Source of the DNA: JAOUEA01 sp963790335
Lineage (GTDB): Bacteria > Actinomycetota > UBA4738 > HRBIN12
DNA length: 64,000 nt
NCBI GenBank assembly: GCA_963790335.1
Contig: CAWBOB010000001.1
Location: 248,001 to 312,000, forward strand
Reading direction: 5' to 3'
Part shown: positions 16,384 to 26,774 of the stretch, one piece after another
Numbering within the stretch: position 1 is the first letter of the stretch
Layout: the number at the start of each line of letters is the position of its first letter
Notes under the pieces: model-generated
Databases searched by the model: none
Seen by the model: only the letters and a program-made list of their open reading frames with translations
Told to the model about the DNA's origin: nothing
Position numbers and translations under genes: made by a program

Positions 16384-17784
16384 ATGACCGAGAAGATGTG
16401 GGGATCCGAGCCGTTCTGGGGCCTGGGGTACGAGTGGGATCCCGATTGGACCCTCACCGACAAGCAACGGGACCTCCGAGCCACGATCATCGAGCTCTGC
16501 GAGAAGGAACTGCGAGCCAACGCCAAGCGCTTCGACGACGAGCTCACCTTCCCGCGGCGGAACCTGGAGATCCTCGGTGAGCACGGCTTCCTCGCCCTGA
16601 CGGTGCCAGAAGAGTACGGCGGGCTCGGGGAGAACCACGTCGCGTACTCGATGGTCTGCGAGACGATCGCCCGCTACGGCTGCGCGTCGACGGCGATGTG
16701 CTACGTGATGCACATGGGCGCGGTCAACGCGATCATGCTCCGCCAGACGCCCGAGCTCATCGAGAAGTACATCCGACCCCTCAACAGCGGCAAGCTCGGC
16801 ACGCTCTCGTACTCGGACCCGGAGACCGGCTCGCACTTCTGGTACCCGATCTCATCAGGCGCGTCGAGATCCAACGGCGGCTACACGGTGCGCAAGAAGG
16901 CCTCGTGGACCACATCGGGAGGGTTCGCCGACTTCTACGTCGTGCAGACGACGAGCCCCGACTTCACGGGCTACGACGACCTGTCGGTCTTCGTGGTCGA
17001 CGGCGAGCACGTGAAGTCGCAACCGTCGTTGTGGGACGCGCTCGGACTGCGCGGCAACCAATCGGGTCCGATCGAGATCGACGGCGTCGAGGTGCCGATG
17101 GAACAGCTCGTCGGTCCGACCGGTGACGGCGCCACGTCGAACGACGAGTCGGTCGACCCGTGGTTCCTCATCGGTTCCTCGTCGGTGTGGAACGGCCTCG
17201 CGCTCGGTGCGATCGACATCGCCAAGCGCCACACGACGCGCAAGCGCCACGTCGACGTCGGGCTGCGGGTGGCCGACTACCCGACCATCCAGGACTACGT
17301 GGGCGAGGCCCTCATGGACACCAACGCGTGCCGCATCTTCGCCCTCTCGGTCGCCCAGGCGATGGACGGCGCGACCGAGAACAACACGAAGAACCCCGGC
17401 CCTGGTGAGCTCGCTCGCGGCAACTTCCTGCATTGGGCGTGGCAGATCAAGTTCGAGGCGGCGAAGAACGTCGCCCACGTGGTGGACAAGATGCTCCACG
17501 CGTGCGGCGGGTCGGGCTACAAGCGCGACATGGAGCTCGAGCGGTACCTCCGCGACGCGAAGGCGGGCTGGGTCATGGGGCCCACGAACGAAGTGCTCCG
17601 CCAGTTCGTCGGCAAGGCCGTGCTGCTCGGCTTCGAGTCGCTCGACTACTGGAACCAGTCGTACAACCGCCGCGCCGTGGAGAACGAGGTGAAGAAGCTC
17701 GACGCGGCCGGCAAGCGTGAGCTCGCGACGCAGCTCATGTCGCAGGCCGACGAGGAAGCATCGAAGGAACCCGCGCAGACCTGA
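16384..17784 (+). CDS. Acyl-CoA dehydrogenase-like flavoprotein lacking the usual catalytic Glu
   Basis: A 466-residue protein with the three-part acyl-CoA dehydrogenase fold: helical N-domain (LTVPEEYGGLG), central beta domain (LSYSDPETGSHFW, the usual FAD/substrate signature, and KASWTTSGGFADFYVV), and C-terminal helices with CGGSGYKRDMELERYLRDAK. In medium-chain-type enzymes the next segment is YEGTSEIQR with catalytic Glu; here it reads MGPTNEVLR, putting Gly399 at that place. The alternative base position used by isovaleryl-CoA dehydrogenase also has no Glu (FLIGSSSVWNGLALG). It could therefore be an oxygenase/oxidase-type member, or act on an amine. GGAGGAGG precedes the ATG, and the Tdm-like gene follows by 52 bases. 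Confidence 0.85.
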   Translation: MTEKMWGSEPFWGLGYEWDPDWTLTDKQRDLRATIIELCEKELRANAKRFDDELTFPRRNLEILGEHGFLALTVPEEYGGLGENHVAYSMVCETIARYGCASTAMCYVMHMGAVNAIMLRQTPELIEKYIRPLNSGKLGTLSYSDPETGSHFWYPISSGASRSNGGYTVRKKASWTTSGGFADFYVVQTTSPDFTGYDDLSVFVVDGEHVKSQPSLWDALGLRGNQSGPIEIDGVEVPMEQLVGPTGDGATSNDESVDPWFLIGSSSVWNGLALGAIDIAKRHTTRKRHVDVGLRVADYPTIQDYVGEALMDTNACRIFALSVAQAMDGATENNTKNPGPGELARGNFLHWAWQIKFEAAKNVAHVVDKMLHACGGSGYKRDMELERYLRDAKAGWVMGPTNEVLRQFVGKAVLLGFESLDYWNQSYNRRAVENEVKKLDAAGKRELATQLMSQADEEASKEPAQT

Positions 17785-17836
17785 CGTCGGAGGACCCGAG
17801 GTCCGGGCCCCCGACACCGAGGAGGCGACCCGCCCC

Positions 17837-20245
17837 ATGTCGATCGAAACGGGCGCGAGCGGCGCCGGCACGCAGGCGCGTGTCGGTCCGGGTATGGGCG
17901 CCACGACGCCCCCAGGACCATCGACCACACTGATCGCCGGGATGCGGCCCGCCGACCCGTTCCTCGAGACCTACTGGGTGCGGCCCGGAGGCGCCACCGT
18001 CGTCGCGCTCGGACCCGACGACCGCATCACGATCACCGACGTCGACGGCGGCCAGCCGGCCGAGGTCACGGCCCTGGCGCCCGACGGCACGCCGGCCGAG
18101 GCCGCGCTCGGAGCGGCCGCCGACGCGCCGGCCACCGTGCTCAGAGCGCTCGTGGCGTCGGCGGCCGCGGGGGCGGGTGACGTGGTCAGCGACCTCGCCC
18201 GGCGGGGCGTGGATCCGACGAACGCCATGGCCACCCTGCTGTTCGACGAGTTGGGCGCCCCGGGCGCATCCACGAGCTTCGTGACCGACCGCGACGTCGT
18301 CCTGGTAGTCGCGGCGCCAGCCGGCCGCGTGATCGACGGCGCTCCCCCGCCGTCGGACCTCGTCGTGGAGGTCCGGCGCACGGTGCCACGCACCCACGAC
18401 GAGATGGAGCTTCCGGCCCCGCTCGCCGAGCCGCGGCTCGACTTCCGGATCGACAAGGCCACGGCGCTGTCGTACGAGGTCAAGGCCGGCGAGTTCATCC
18501 AGGTGATCGACGTCGAGGGCCGGCAGTGCTCCGACTTCCTCGCGTTCCATCGGCGCAAGCTGGACGGCGGCATCGAGCGCGGGCTCGATTCGACCGTGAC
18601 GCGCACGCTGATGGGCAACGCCTTCCCCACCCCCGGGCTCACGGGAAAGTTCTACGACGCCGACATGGATGCCCTCGTCGAGGTCGTGCGCGACACCGTC
18701 GGGCGCCACGACACGTTCGCGCTGGCCTGCAACGCCAAGTACTACGAGGACATGGGCTACCCCGGCCACGTGAACTGCACCGACAACTTCAACGGCCAGA
18801 TCGAGACGTACGCGATCGCCGCGCGCGCCGGATGGCCGGCGCTCAACCTGTTCTTCAACACGGGGTTCAGCGCCGACAACATCCTCGTGAGCGATGAGCC
18901 CTGGTCGCGCCCCGGCGACTACGTGCTGATGCGCGCGATGACCGATCTGGTCTGCGCGTCGTCGGCATGCCCCGACGACATCGACCCGGCGAACGCCTGG
19001 GACCCGACCGACGTGCACGTGCGCGTCTACAGCCCGGAGCACGCGTTCTCGACTGCGATCGCTCGACGGATCACGCCCGACGCCGAGCCGGTGCTCACGA
19101 AGAAGACCGCGTTCCAGCCGAGCTGGGAACCGCTCACGCGCAACACGGTCGAGTACGCGGGCTACTGGCTCCCGACCCACTTCAACGGCGAGGGCGCGGT
19201 CGCCGAGTACTGGGCGTGCCGCGAGCAGGCGGCGGTCATGGATCTGTCGCCACTCCGCAAGTTCGAGGTGCTCGGCCCCGACGCCGAGGCGCTCACCCAG
19301 GCCGTGATCACGCGCGACGCGCGCCGGCTGTCGACCGGCCAGGTCGTCTACACCGCGGTCTGCAACGACCACGGCGGCATGATCGACGAATGCACGGTGT
19401 TCCGACTCGGCCAGGACAACTTCCGCTTCGTGGCAGGTGACGACCACGTCGGACTGTGGTTGAAGGAGCAGGCCGGACGCCTGGGGCTCGGCAAGGTGCA
19501 TGTCAAGCCATCCATCGACGAGCTGCACAACATCGCGGTGCAGGGACCGAACAGCCGCGAGATCCTGAGCCGCTTCGTCTGGACACCCGCCACGCAGCCC
19601 ACGATCGACGAGCTCGGATGGTTCCGGTTCCTCGTCGGGCGCATCGGCGAGGCCCAGGGCACGCCGATCGTCGTGTCGCGCACGGGATACACGGGCGAGC
19701 TCGGCTACGAGATCTTCTGCCACCCCGATGACGGCGGCATCGTCTGGGATGCCGTGTGGGAAGCCGGCCGCGACCTCGGGCTCGCGCCGCTCGGCCTCGA
19801 CGCGCTCGACATGCTGCGCATCGAGGCCGGACTCGTCGCCGCCGGCAACGAGTACGACGACCAGATCGACCCGTTCGAGGCGGGCATCGGCTTCACCGTC
19901 GACCTGCGCGGTGACGAGGACTTCGTGGGTCGCGCGGCGCTCGAGGAACGCCGTGAGCACCCACAGCGCGCGCTCGTCGGTCTCGAGCTCGACGGCAACG
20001 AGGCCGCGGGTCACGGCGATCCCATCTACATCGACCGCCAGCAGGTGGGGGTCGTCACGAGCGGCGTCCGCTCGCCCGTGCTGAAGAAGAACATCGCCCT
20101 GGCGCGCGTGTCGGCGCCGCACACCGGCCTCGGCACCGCCCTCGAGGTCGGCAAGCTCGACGGATTGCAGAAGCGCATCGCCGCCGAGGTCGTGCGATTC
20201 CCGTTCTACGATCCCGACAAGACCCGCCCTCGCTCGTCGACATGA
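17837..20245 (+). CDS. tdm: Trimethylamine N-oxide demethylase-like protein (DUF1989-GcvT fusion)
   Basis: An 802-residue protein. The middle region (about residues 205-400) is a DUF1989 domain with cysteines at 231 (QCSDF), 314 (NCTDN) and 373/378 (CASSACPDD), suitable as metal ligands; the C-terminal part (about 415-795) is a full GcvT tetrahydrofolate-binding domain (NIAVQGPNSREIL, TGYTGELGYEIF). This exact fusion is the architecture of Tdm from Methylocella, which splits TMAO into dimethylamine and formaldehyde, the latter captured by folate. The N-terminal 200 residues (PFLETYWVRPGG, FVTDRDVVLVVAAPAGR) also fit. GAGGAGG precedes the ATG. The neighbouring synthase/dehydrogenase and GMAS genes support the role. 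It could instead demethylate a related compound. Confidence 0.82.
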   Translation: MSIETGASGAGTQARVGPGMGATTPPGPSTTLIAGMRPADPFLETYWVRPGGATVVALGPDDRITITDVDGGQPAEVTALAPDGTPAEAALGAAADAPATVLRALVASAAAGAGDVVSDLARRGVDPTNAMATLLFDELGAPGASTSFVTDRDVVLVVAAPAGRVIDGAPPPSDLVVEVRRTVPRTHDEMELPAPLAEPRLDFRIDKATALSYEVKAGEFIQVIDVEGRQCSDFLAFHRRKLDGGIERGLDSTVTRTLMGNAFPTPGLTGKFYDADMDALVEVVRDTVGRHDTFALACNAKYYEDMGYPGHVNCTDNFNGQIETYAIAARAGWPALNLFFNTGFSADNILVSDEPWSRPGDYVLMRAMTDLVCASSACPDDIDPANAWDPTDVHVRVYSPEHAFSTAIARRITPDAEPVLTKKTAFQPSWEPLTRNTVEYAGYWLPTHFNGEGAVAEYWACREQAAVMDLSPLRKFEVLGPDAEALTQAVITRDARRLSTGQVVYTAVCNDHGGMIDECTVFRLGQDNFRFVAGDDHVGLWLKEQAGRLGLGKVHVKPSIDELHNIAVQGPNSREILSRFVWTPATQPTIDELGWFRFLVGRIGEAQGTPIVVSRTGYTGELGYEIFCHPDDGGIVWDAVWEAGRDLGLAPLGLDALDMLRIEAGLVAAGNEYDDQIDPFEAGIGFTVDLRGDEDFVGRAALEERREHPQRALVGLELDGNEAAGHGDPIYIDRQQVGVVTSGVRSPVLKKNIALARVSAPHTGLGTALEVGKLDGLQKRIAAEVVRFPFYDPDKTRPRSST

Positions 20246-20284
20246 TGTCCGATCGCACGCGAACGTCTCGCCGGTAGGAACCTG

Positions 20285-20527
20285 GTGCGCATGCAGCGTC
20301 GGATCCTCATGCAGTTCCCCGTCGAGCTGCTCGACCAGCTCGATCGCCTTGCCCGTGCGTGCGATGTGCCTCGCGCAGCGTTGATCCAGGCGGCGGTCGA
20401 CGATCTCGTCTCGGACGCGGCCGAGCACGGCATCGATCAGCGCATCGTCGCCCGGCTCGCGACGCAAACACCGACCTCGGCCAGGCAGGGCGGATCCGCT
20501 CCATCGGCGGGAGAGGAACCGCGATGA
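20285..20527 (+). CDS. Ribbon-helix-helix (CopG-like) DNA-binding protein
   Basis: An 80-residue protein whose first 60 residues have the strand-helix-helix pattern RRILMQFPVELLDQLDRLARACDVPRAALIQAAVDDLV, typical of the CopG/MetJ ribbon-helix-helix fold, followed by a disordered tail. Start is GTG 20285 or ATG 20291. It lies 39 bases after the Tdm-like gene and its stop overlaps the start of the PhyH gene by four bases (ATGA). Such proteins bind DNA as dimers and commonly regulate their own operon; the perfect palindrome at 21401-21427 is a candidate site. It is not paired with a toxin gene here. Confidence 0.72.
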   Translation: MRMQRRILMQFPVELLDQLDRLARACDVPRAALIQAAVDDLVSDAAEHGIDQRIVARLATQTPTSARQGGSAPSAGEEPR

Positions 20528-21408
20528 GCGAGATCGTCGATGCCTTCACCCCCGATCAGGTCGAGGCGTTCCACCGCGACGGATTCCTGATCGTCGAGGA
20601 AGGGCTCATCTCCGAGCCCGCGCTCGAGCGCCTGCGATCGCGGTACGAGCGACTCTTCGACGGCGAATACGAGACCGGCATCGCTCCCGACGAGATCAAT
20701 TGGAAGCCGGGCCGTGACCCCGTGGACCGCACGCGCCAGCTCTGCAACGCTTGGAAGTCCGACACGGTAATCGCCGCCCAGGTGCTGTCGGCACGCATCG
20801 GCCGGCTCGCGGCGCAGCTCATGAGCTACGACGGCGTGCGCATCCTGCAGGACAACGTGCTGTGGAAGCCTCCCGGCGCCAAGGCGGTCGGCTTCCACCA
20901 GGATGGCTCCTACGCCGACTACCTCGTGCCACCCGAGATGGTGACCTGTTGGATGACCCTGCACGAGACCGCCGCCGACGCGGGCCCGATCGCGTACGTG
21001 CGTGGCTCGAACCACTGGGGCGTGTCACCGCCCGCCCGCACCGCGTTCCATGCCCCCGACGACTGGCTCGCAGGCGCGCGCGAAGCGGCTCCGCCGGGCG
21101 CCGAGCTCGACGTCGTACCCGTGGTCGTGAAGGCCGGTGGTGGCGCGTTCCATCACAACGCGACCTGGCACGGCTCGGAGCCGAACCGCAACTCGACCAT
21201 GGCGCGCATGGGGCTCGTCTCGCACATGCTGCCGGCCGAGGCGCGCTTCCACGAGACGAACGTCGACCTCAACTACTCGCGGTACAAGCGTCGCGACGAT
21301 ACGACGATGGACGAGTCGTTCTTCCCGGTCATGTGCACGCGTGACGGGTACCGCACCCCGTGGTTGGAACAGCTTCCCGACATCGACGAGCTCGGGGACA
21401 CGCACTAG
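20524..21408 (+). CDS. Phytanoyl-CoA dioxygenase (PhyH) family 2-oxoglutarate/Fe(II) oxygenase
   Basis: A 294-residue protein with the double-stranded beta-helix of PhyH oxygenases. FHQDGSY supplies the first His and Asp of the iron facial triad, FHHNATWHGS supplies the distal His, and the following Arg (NRNSTMARMG) fits 2-oxoglutarate binding. Members hydroxylate small molecules including ectoine, fatty acyl-CoAs and N- or C-methylated compounds; the substrate here is open. It is translationally coupled to the ribbon-helix-helix protein and ends within a large palindrome. Being downstream of Tdm suggests it may process a quaternary or N-methyl compound, but that rests on position only. Confidence 0.85.
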   Translation: MSEIVDAFTPDQVEAFHRDGFLIVEEGLISEPALERLRSRYERLFDGEYETGIAPDEINWKPGRDPVDRTRQLCNAWKSDTVIAAQVLSARIGRLAAQLMSYDGVRILQDNVLWKPPGAKAVGFHQDGSYADYLVPPEMVTCWMTLHETAADAGPIAYVRGSNHWGVSPPARTAFHAPDDWLAGAREAAPPGAELDVVPVVVKAGGGAFHHNATWHGSEPNRNSTMARMGLVSHMLPAEARFHETNVDLNYSRYKRRDDTTMDESFFPVMCTRDGYRTPWLEQLPDIDELGDTH

Positions 21409-21427
21409 TCCATAGTGGACTAGTGCG
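21401..21427. repeat. Perfect 12-bp inverted repeat, 3-base loop, overlapping the PhyH stop
   Basis: The arms CGCACTAGTCCA and TGGACTAGTGCG are exact reverse complements around TAG. The left arm includes the PhyH stop codon. As RNA this would be a strong hairpin, but no T run follows, and AT content in the arms is higher than the surroundings. It could be a terminator, or a binding site for a dimeric regulator such as the ribbon-helix-helix protein encoded just upstream, controlling the UvrA-like gene. Confidence 0.6.
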
Positions 21428-21513
21428 TGCGACTCCGTTCGACGCTGCCGAGATCGTGCAGCAGCCGACCGACCGTACAGGACGACCGCGGACACCCACC
21501 ACAGGGAGGGAGC

Positions 21514-23895
<2,382 letters not shown>

Positions 23896-24032
23896 GGAAG
23901 TCCCTGCACGACTATCGCTGGCTGATCGTTCCGGGAGGGAGCCGCGCTCCAGGAACGCTCCACACGGCGCGTACATAGCATGATGTCGGTGCCACCAACA
24001 CGACCGCTCTCTCGGCGTTGATGGCGGAGTCC

Positions 24033-25043
24033 CTAGCTCTCGACGTCGCGGCGTAGGCGGTTCGCGAGGATCTCGAGCATCGCCCAGGCCGCGCTGGGCG
24101 ACGACGCCAACGCATCCCGGATCACGTCGCGGGGGATGGCGAGGCAGGTCACCGGCCCGGCGGCGACCACGTCGGCCGAGCGTGCGCCACCGTCGAGCAC
24201 GGAGATCTCCCCGAAGAAGCTGCCGGACTCGATGCGGGTGATCTCGCGTCCGTCGCGCTCGACGCGGACGGATCCCTCCAGCACGACGAACAACTCATCG
24301 CCGGGCTCTCCCGTGCGCACGATCGTCTCGCCGTCGGCGAAGGCGCGTTCCTCGCCGGCGTCGACGATCGGGCCGAGCAGCTCGGCGGGCAGCGCCGAGA
24401 ACACGGGTGTCGTGCCGACCATGCGCTCGTACCGTCCGCCGTGGAACAGCAGCGGCTGGCCGATGCCGTAGCGCGCGTACTCCACTCGGCCGAGGAAGAG
24501 CGAGTGGTCGCCTCCCCAGTACGAGCGCTCGACGCGGGCCACGAGGTGGGCCAGCGCGCCCTCGACGAGCGGTGTCTCGTGCACCTGCACGAAGGCCGGT
24601 TCCCCGGCGACCTCGGAGCCGGGGCGACCCGCGAACCGATCGGACAGGGCTTGCTGGTCGTCGGCGAGCACGTTGATGCCGTAGTGCCGTCCCTCGTAGA
24701 GCAGCTGGTGCATCTTCGAGCGGCGGTCGACCGAGATCACCACGAGCGGCGGCTCGAGCGAGACCGACATGAACGCGTTGGCCGTCATGCCGTGCACCTG
24801 ATCGCCGACCTGCGTCGTGATGACCGTGACCCCGGTCGCGAACATGCCGAGCGTGCGGCGGAACGCGACCGCCGGATCCTGGCCGGGCTCCCCAGCGATC
24901 TCGATGTGCTCGGCTTCCGGGATGTCGTCGAGGAAGGTCTCCCCGATCGCACCGGGCATGACGCTGATCGCCGGCAGACGCAGATCGAACTCGACGGGCG
25001 CCCGAACTACTCCGTCGTCCGCAGCTGGGCCGTCCTCGGGCAC
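24033..25043 (-). CDS. Flavin reductase domain fused to a cyclic-nucleotide-binding domain
   Basis: A 336-residue fusion. Residues about 35-200 are an FMN-binding split-barrel flavin reductase (FRRTLGMFATGVTVITT, GMTANAFMSVSLEPPLVVISV), the family that supplies reduced FMN to two-component monooxygenases. Residues about 215-330 are a cNMP-binding beta-barrel (PGDELFVVLEGSVRVERDG, GSFFGEISVLDGGARSADVVA). The fusion would let a small ligand or membrane signal gate the reductase. The GTG at 25043 is preferred, with GAGGAG seven bases before it, 11 bases after the FAD oxidoreductase stop. It is the last of ten collinear genes beginning at 33335. The matching oxygenase is not evident. Confidence 0.82.
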   Translation of the reverse strand: MPEDGPAADDGVVRAPVEFDLRLPAISVMPGAIGETFLDDIPEAEHIEIAGEPGQDPAVAFRRTLGMFATGVTVITTQVGDQVHGMTANAFMSVSLEPPLVVISVDRRSKMHQLLYEGRHYGINVLADDQQALSDRFAGRPGSEVAGEPAFVQVHETPLVEGALAHLVARVERSYWGGDHSLFLGRVEYARYGIGQPLLFHGGRYERMVGTTPVFSALPAELLGPIVDAGEERAFADGETIVRTGEPGDELFVVLEGSVRVERDGREITRIESGSFFGEISVLDGGARSADVVAAGPVTCLAIPRDVIRDALASSPSAAWAMLEILANRLRRDVES

Positions 25044-25054
25044 CCGCGTGCTCC

Positions 25055-26389
25055 TCAGCTCCAGGGGTAGGGCGAGTGACTCACCGGATGGAGATCGCCC
25101 GCCGCGAACCGTGCGTATCGGAAGGGCTCGAGCAGCGTCTGCGGCTCGCCCATGACTTCCTTGGCGACGAGCGCACCGACGCCGATCATCTTGTAGCCGT
25201 GGTTCGAGTCGGCGACCACGTACACGTTGTCGTGGAACGTGTCGAAGACCGGGAAGCTGTCGGGCGTGAACGCGCCGATGCCCCCGGTCGGAGCCTTGCG
25301 GTACAGCCCCCGCTTGCCTTCGAACCGCTTGTGGCAATGCGCGAGGGCAGACGTCCACATGCGCTCGAACTCGGGTGTGACGACGAACTCGGTCGACCGC
25401 TCGCCGTACGGGTCGACGGCCACCTCGTCGGCGGGCTGCTCGACCACCCACGGCATGGCACCGCCCTGCACGCCACCGAAGTTGACGTCGGGCTTGTAAT
25501 ACACGCCCCAGAGCTGATCGGTCACGAGCGAACCGTCGATGTCGTCGACGAGCGGCGCGTCGGTGTCGATGTGCACGACCGGTGGCATGGCGCCCTCGTT
25601 GTCGAGCAGGTACGAGGGCTCGACGCCGAGCGTGCCCTCCTGCAGGCACCAGTAGGTCCAGGTCGGCCACTCGTGATCGGCACCGTCACCGCCGCGAACG
25701 ATGGTCGTCGACGGCAGGTCGAGCATGTGCCAGAAGTCGCGCACCCACGGCCCGGCCGCCACGATCACCGCGTCGCAGGCGATGTCGCCCCGATCGGTCG
25801 CGACCTTCGTGACCGCGCCGCCGTCGATCTCGAGGCCCGTGACGGTCACCGGCGAGGCGAGCCGCACACCGAGCGCCTCGGACTTGGCCCGCAGTCCCAC
25901 CATCGACGGCATGTTCTCGGCGTAGCCGCCCTGGCGCTCGTGGAGCACGGCGGTGACGTTCTTCGCCTGCCAGTCGGAGAAGATGCCCTCCATGTACCGG
26001 CGGCAGTCGTCGTCTCCCTGGATCAGCTCGGAGCGGTACCCGATCGCCCGCTGCTCGGCGTGGATCTGCGCGACGTCGTCGGCCATCACGTCGGGCGCGA
26101 TCTGCAGGTATCCGACCGGGTGGTAGTGGAACGCCTCGGGATCGGATTCCCAGATCGAGACCGAGTGCGCCATGAGCTCGCGCATCGCGGGCTGGAAGTA
26201 GTTGTTGCGGATGACGCCACAGGCGATGCCCGACGGGCCCGCGCCGACGCCCGTCTTGTCGAGACAGATCACATCGTCGCCGGATCCTCGGCCCGATGCT
26301 TCGAGCTCCTTCGCGAGGTGCCAGGCGGTCGACAGGCCGTGCACACCGGCGCCGATCACCACGTAGCGGGCGGACTCAGGAAGGGACAT
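25055..26389 (-). CDS. FAD-dependent amine/amino-acid oxidoreductase (DAO family)
   Basis: A 444-residue single-chain DAO enzyme. YVVIGAGVHGLSTAWHLAKEL is the FAD-binding Rossmann motif, GPSGIACGVIRNNYF is the region after it that faces the flavin, and DSNHGYKMIGVGALVAKE is the C-terminal FAD-binding segment. Relatives are sarcosine oxidase, glycine oxidase and the N-terminal half of dimethylglycine dehydrogenase; there is no GcvT extension. In this operon, which has a ligase and an MgsABC set but no four-subunit dehydrogenase, it is the natural candidate to oxidise the N-alkylglutamate product. That is an inference. It overlaps the VOC gene by 14 bases. Confidence 0.87.
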   Translation of the reverse strand: MSLPESARYVVIGAGVHGLSTAWHLAKELEASGRGSGDDVICLDKTGVGAGPSGIACGVIRNNYFQPAMRELMAHSVSIWESDPEAFHYHPVGYLQIAPDVMADDVAQIHAEQRAIGYRSELIQGDDDCRRYMEGIFSDWQAKNVTAVLHERQGGYAENMPSMVGLRAKSEALGVRLASPVTVTGLEIDGGAVTKVATDRGDIACDAVIVAAGPWVRDFWHMLDLPSTTIVRGGDGADHEWPTWTYWCLQEGTLGVEPSYLLDNEGAMPPVVHIDTDAPLVDDIDGSLVTDQLWGVYYKPDVNFGGVQGGAMPWVVEQPADEVAVDPYGERSTEFVVTPEFERMWTSALAHCHKRFEGKRGLYRKAPTGGIGAFTPDSFPVFDTFHDNVYVVADSNHGYKMIGVGALVAKEVMGEPQTLLEPFRYARFAAGDLHPVSHSPYPWS

Positions 26390-26774
26390 CGGGTCGGGTC
26401 AACTCCTCACTGTGGGGTCTCGCGGGGCAGACGCAGAACTGCGTTCCCCACGGGTCGGTCATGGTCGTCCAGCGTATGAACCCGTCACGGGTCTCGTCGA
26501 CGACCCAGGCGACGGCCGCGCCGAGGCCCGTGAGGCGGTCGACCTCGCCGTCCGGGTCGTCGACGCGCAGGTCGAGATGCACGGAGGTCTTGCCGACGGC
26601 GACGTCGTCGACCTGCTGGATCACGAGCCTCGGTCGAGCGTCTCCGCGCGCAGGGCCGAGCACCACGTACGGGGGGCGCTCGTACAGTCGGCCGTAGCCC
26701 AGCGCCTCGGCCCACCACGATGCGACCGCCCCGGCATCGAGCGCGTCCATCGTCACCTCGACGGTGGCCGTCAC
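26376..26774 (-). CDS. VOC-fold (glyoxalase-like) protein
   Basis: A 132-residue protein with the two beta-alpha-beta-beta-beta modules of the vicinal oxygen chelate fold (VTMDALDAGAVASWWAEALGY, VHLDLRVDDPDGEVDRLTGLGA, MTDPWGTQFCV). It resembles the Glyoxalase_6 group, many of which keep only part of the metal site; no clear His/Glu set is visible. It overlaps the PuuD-like gene by four bases upstream and the FAD oxidoreductase by 14 downstream, so it is a fixed part of the ten-gene operon. It may bind a small metabolite or detoxify an aldehyde; unproven. Confidence 0.78.
   Translation of the reverse strand: MTATVEVTMDALDAGAVASWWAEALGYGRLYERPPYVVLGPARGDARPRLVIQQVDDVAVGKTSVHLDLRVDDPDGEVDRLTGLGAAVAWVVDETRDGFIRWTTMTDPWGTQFCVCPARPHSEELTRPDVPS

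Noticed and set aside
17735..20467. Long open frame (910 codons) on the minus strand opposite the Tdm-like gene
   Set aside because: Composition is Arg/His/Val-rich without any domain; it is the antisense of a well-supported gene, as expected in GC-rich DNA.
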